From the NCBI RefSeq assembly GCF_003072465.1, contig NZ_CP025628.1, forward strand, positions 677,698 to 741,697: a DNA stretch of 64,000 nucleotides. The letters are read 5' to 3'. Shown piece by piece: positions 63,704 to 64,000 of this stretch. This stretch comes from Candidatus Kinetoplastibacterium sorsogonicusi. GTDB lineage: Bacteria > Pseudomonadota > Gammaproteobacteria > Burkholderiales > Burkholderiaceae_B. Position 1 is the stretch's first letter; each line of letters opens with the position of its first letter. The notes below the pieces were generated by a model. That model had not been told where the DNA came from. It searched no databases and worked only from the letters and a program-made list of their open reading frames with translations. Both the position numbers and the translations under genes were made by a program.

Positions 63704-64000
63704 TGAGAACCTATACGAATAACAAAAAATATAAAATATCTATATAAAAGTATCATTATTACAATTATAAGATACGTAGTATTATTTAATGATTAATTAT
63801 AAAATAATAAAAGCAAATATTCTAAACTAAACTAGAATTCTATATTTTTTATAGTTAATAGTTTTATTTATTGCAAATATTAGTATGAATTATATAACTT
63901 TGTTATAGGTTATATCAAATTTATTAAAATATAAAACTTTATATATGACGTAGTAATAATATATAATTTTTAAAAATTATGTAATATTAAAAAATTAATT
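63704..64000. other. AT-rich region upstream of rpmH to the window edge
   Basis: About 297 bases with no gene I can support and no TTATCCACA-like DnaA box on either strand. It must hold the rpmH promoter and, if gene order is kept, the leader of dnaA. Confidence 0.5.

Overview
The window looks like part of a strongly reduced, AT-rich genome of a betaproteobacterial endosymbiont from the Alcaligenaceae/Bordetella side of Burkholderiales. Three things point there: HslV, DksA, L5 and the RnpA N-terminus read like Bordetella proteins; several blocks keep Burkholderiales gene order (metK..dapF, dksA-hslV-hslU, DUF502-aspS, ssb<>uvrA, tRNA-Tyr/Gly/Thr..Trp-secE-nusG); and almost all lineage-specific genes are missing from between the anchors. 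Low GC, lysine (dapF, lysA), chorismate (aroK, aroB), ketopantoate/CoA (panB, coaX) and ubiquinone (ubiA) genes fit Candidatus Kinetoplastibacterium, the symbiont of trypanosomatids. The genus is inference; the class is well supported. I see no phage, insertion sequence, CRISPR array, toxin system or secondary-metabolite cluster, and no clearly new multi-gene system.

Layout. 1-25.4 kb: housekeeping and nutritional genes on both strands: 5-formyl-THF cyclo-ligase, DUF1289, metK; dapF; dksA-hslVU; DUF493 and dacA; an alpha/beta hydrolase; coaX; aspS-DUF502; an aminotransferase; ubiA and panB; ssb<>uvrA; aroK-aroB; mrcA; lysA; engB. Gaps here sit where relatives carry genes (lipid A acyltransferases, birA, cyaY/lptM, pil genes). 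25.4-56.4 kb: an almost unbroken minus-strand block of gene expression genes: rplQ-rpoA-rpsD-rpsK-rpsM-rpmJ-infA-secY, the spc and S10 clusters, tuf, fusA, rpsG, rpsL, rpoC, rpoB, rplL, rplJ, rplA, rplK, nusG, secE, with hairpins marking old operon borders. 56.3-56.9 kb: four tRNAs (Trp, Thr, Gly, Tyr) with the usual second tuf gene absent. 57-63.7 kb: rsmG-mnmG, a repeat-bearing AT-rich gap that is a candidate replication origin, then mnmE, yidC, yidD, rnpA and rpmH. dnaA would be expected just beyond the right edge.

How it works together. The central block supplies the ribosome, RNA polymerase core, elongation factors and SecYE; YidC and SecY form the membrane insertion route; mrcA and dacA keep a peptidoglycan layer; dapF and lysA make lysine (and meso-DAP for the wall), aroK/aroB feed aromatic amino acids, and panB/coaX feed CoA. 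Points most worth a second look are an eroding UvrA (both ABC signature and both switch histidines altered), a repeat cluster between mnmG and mnmE, a GC-rich hairpin inside the start of rnpA, the L10 leader, a possible orphan transcript between coaX and aspS, and gene remnants beside dapF and lysA.
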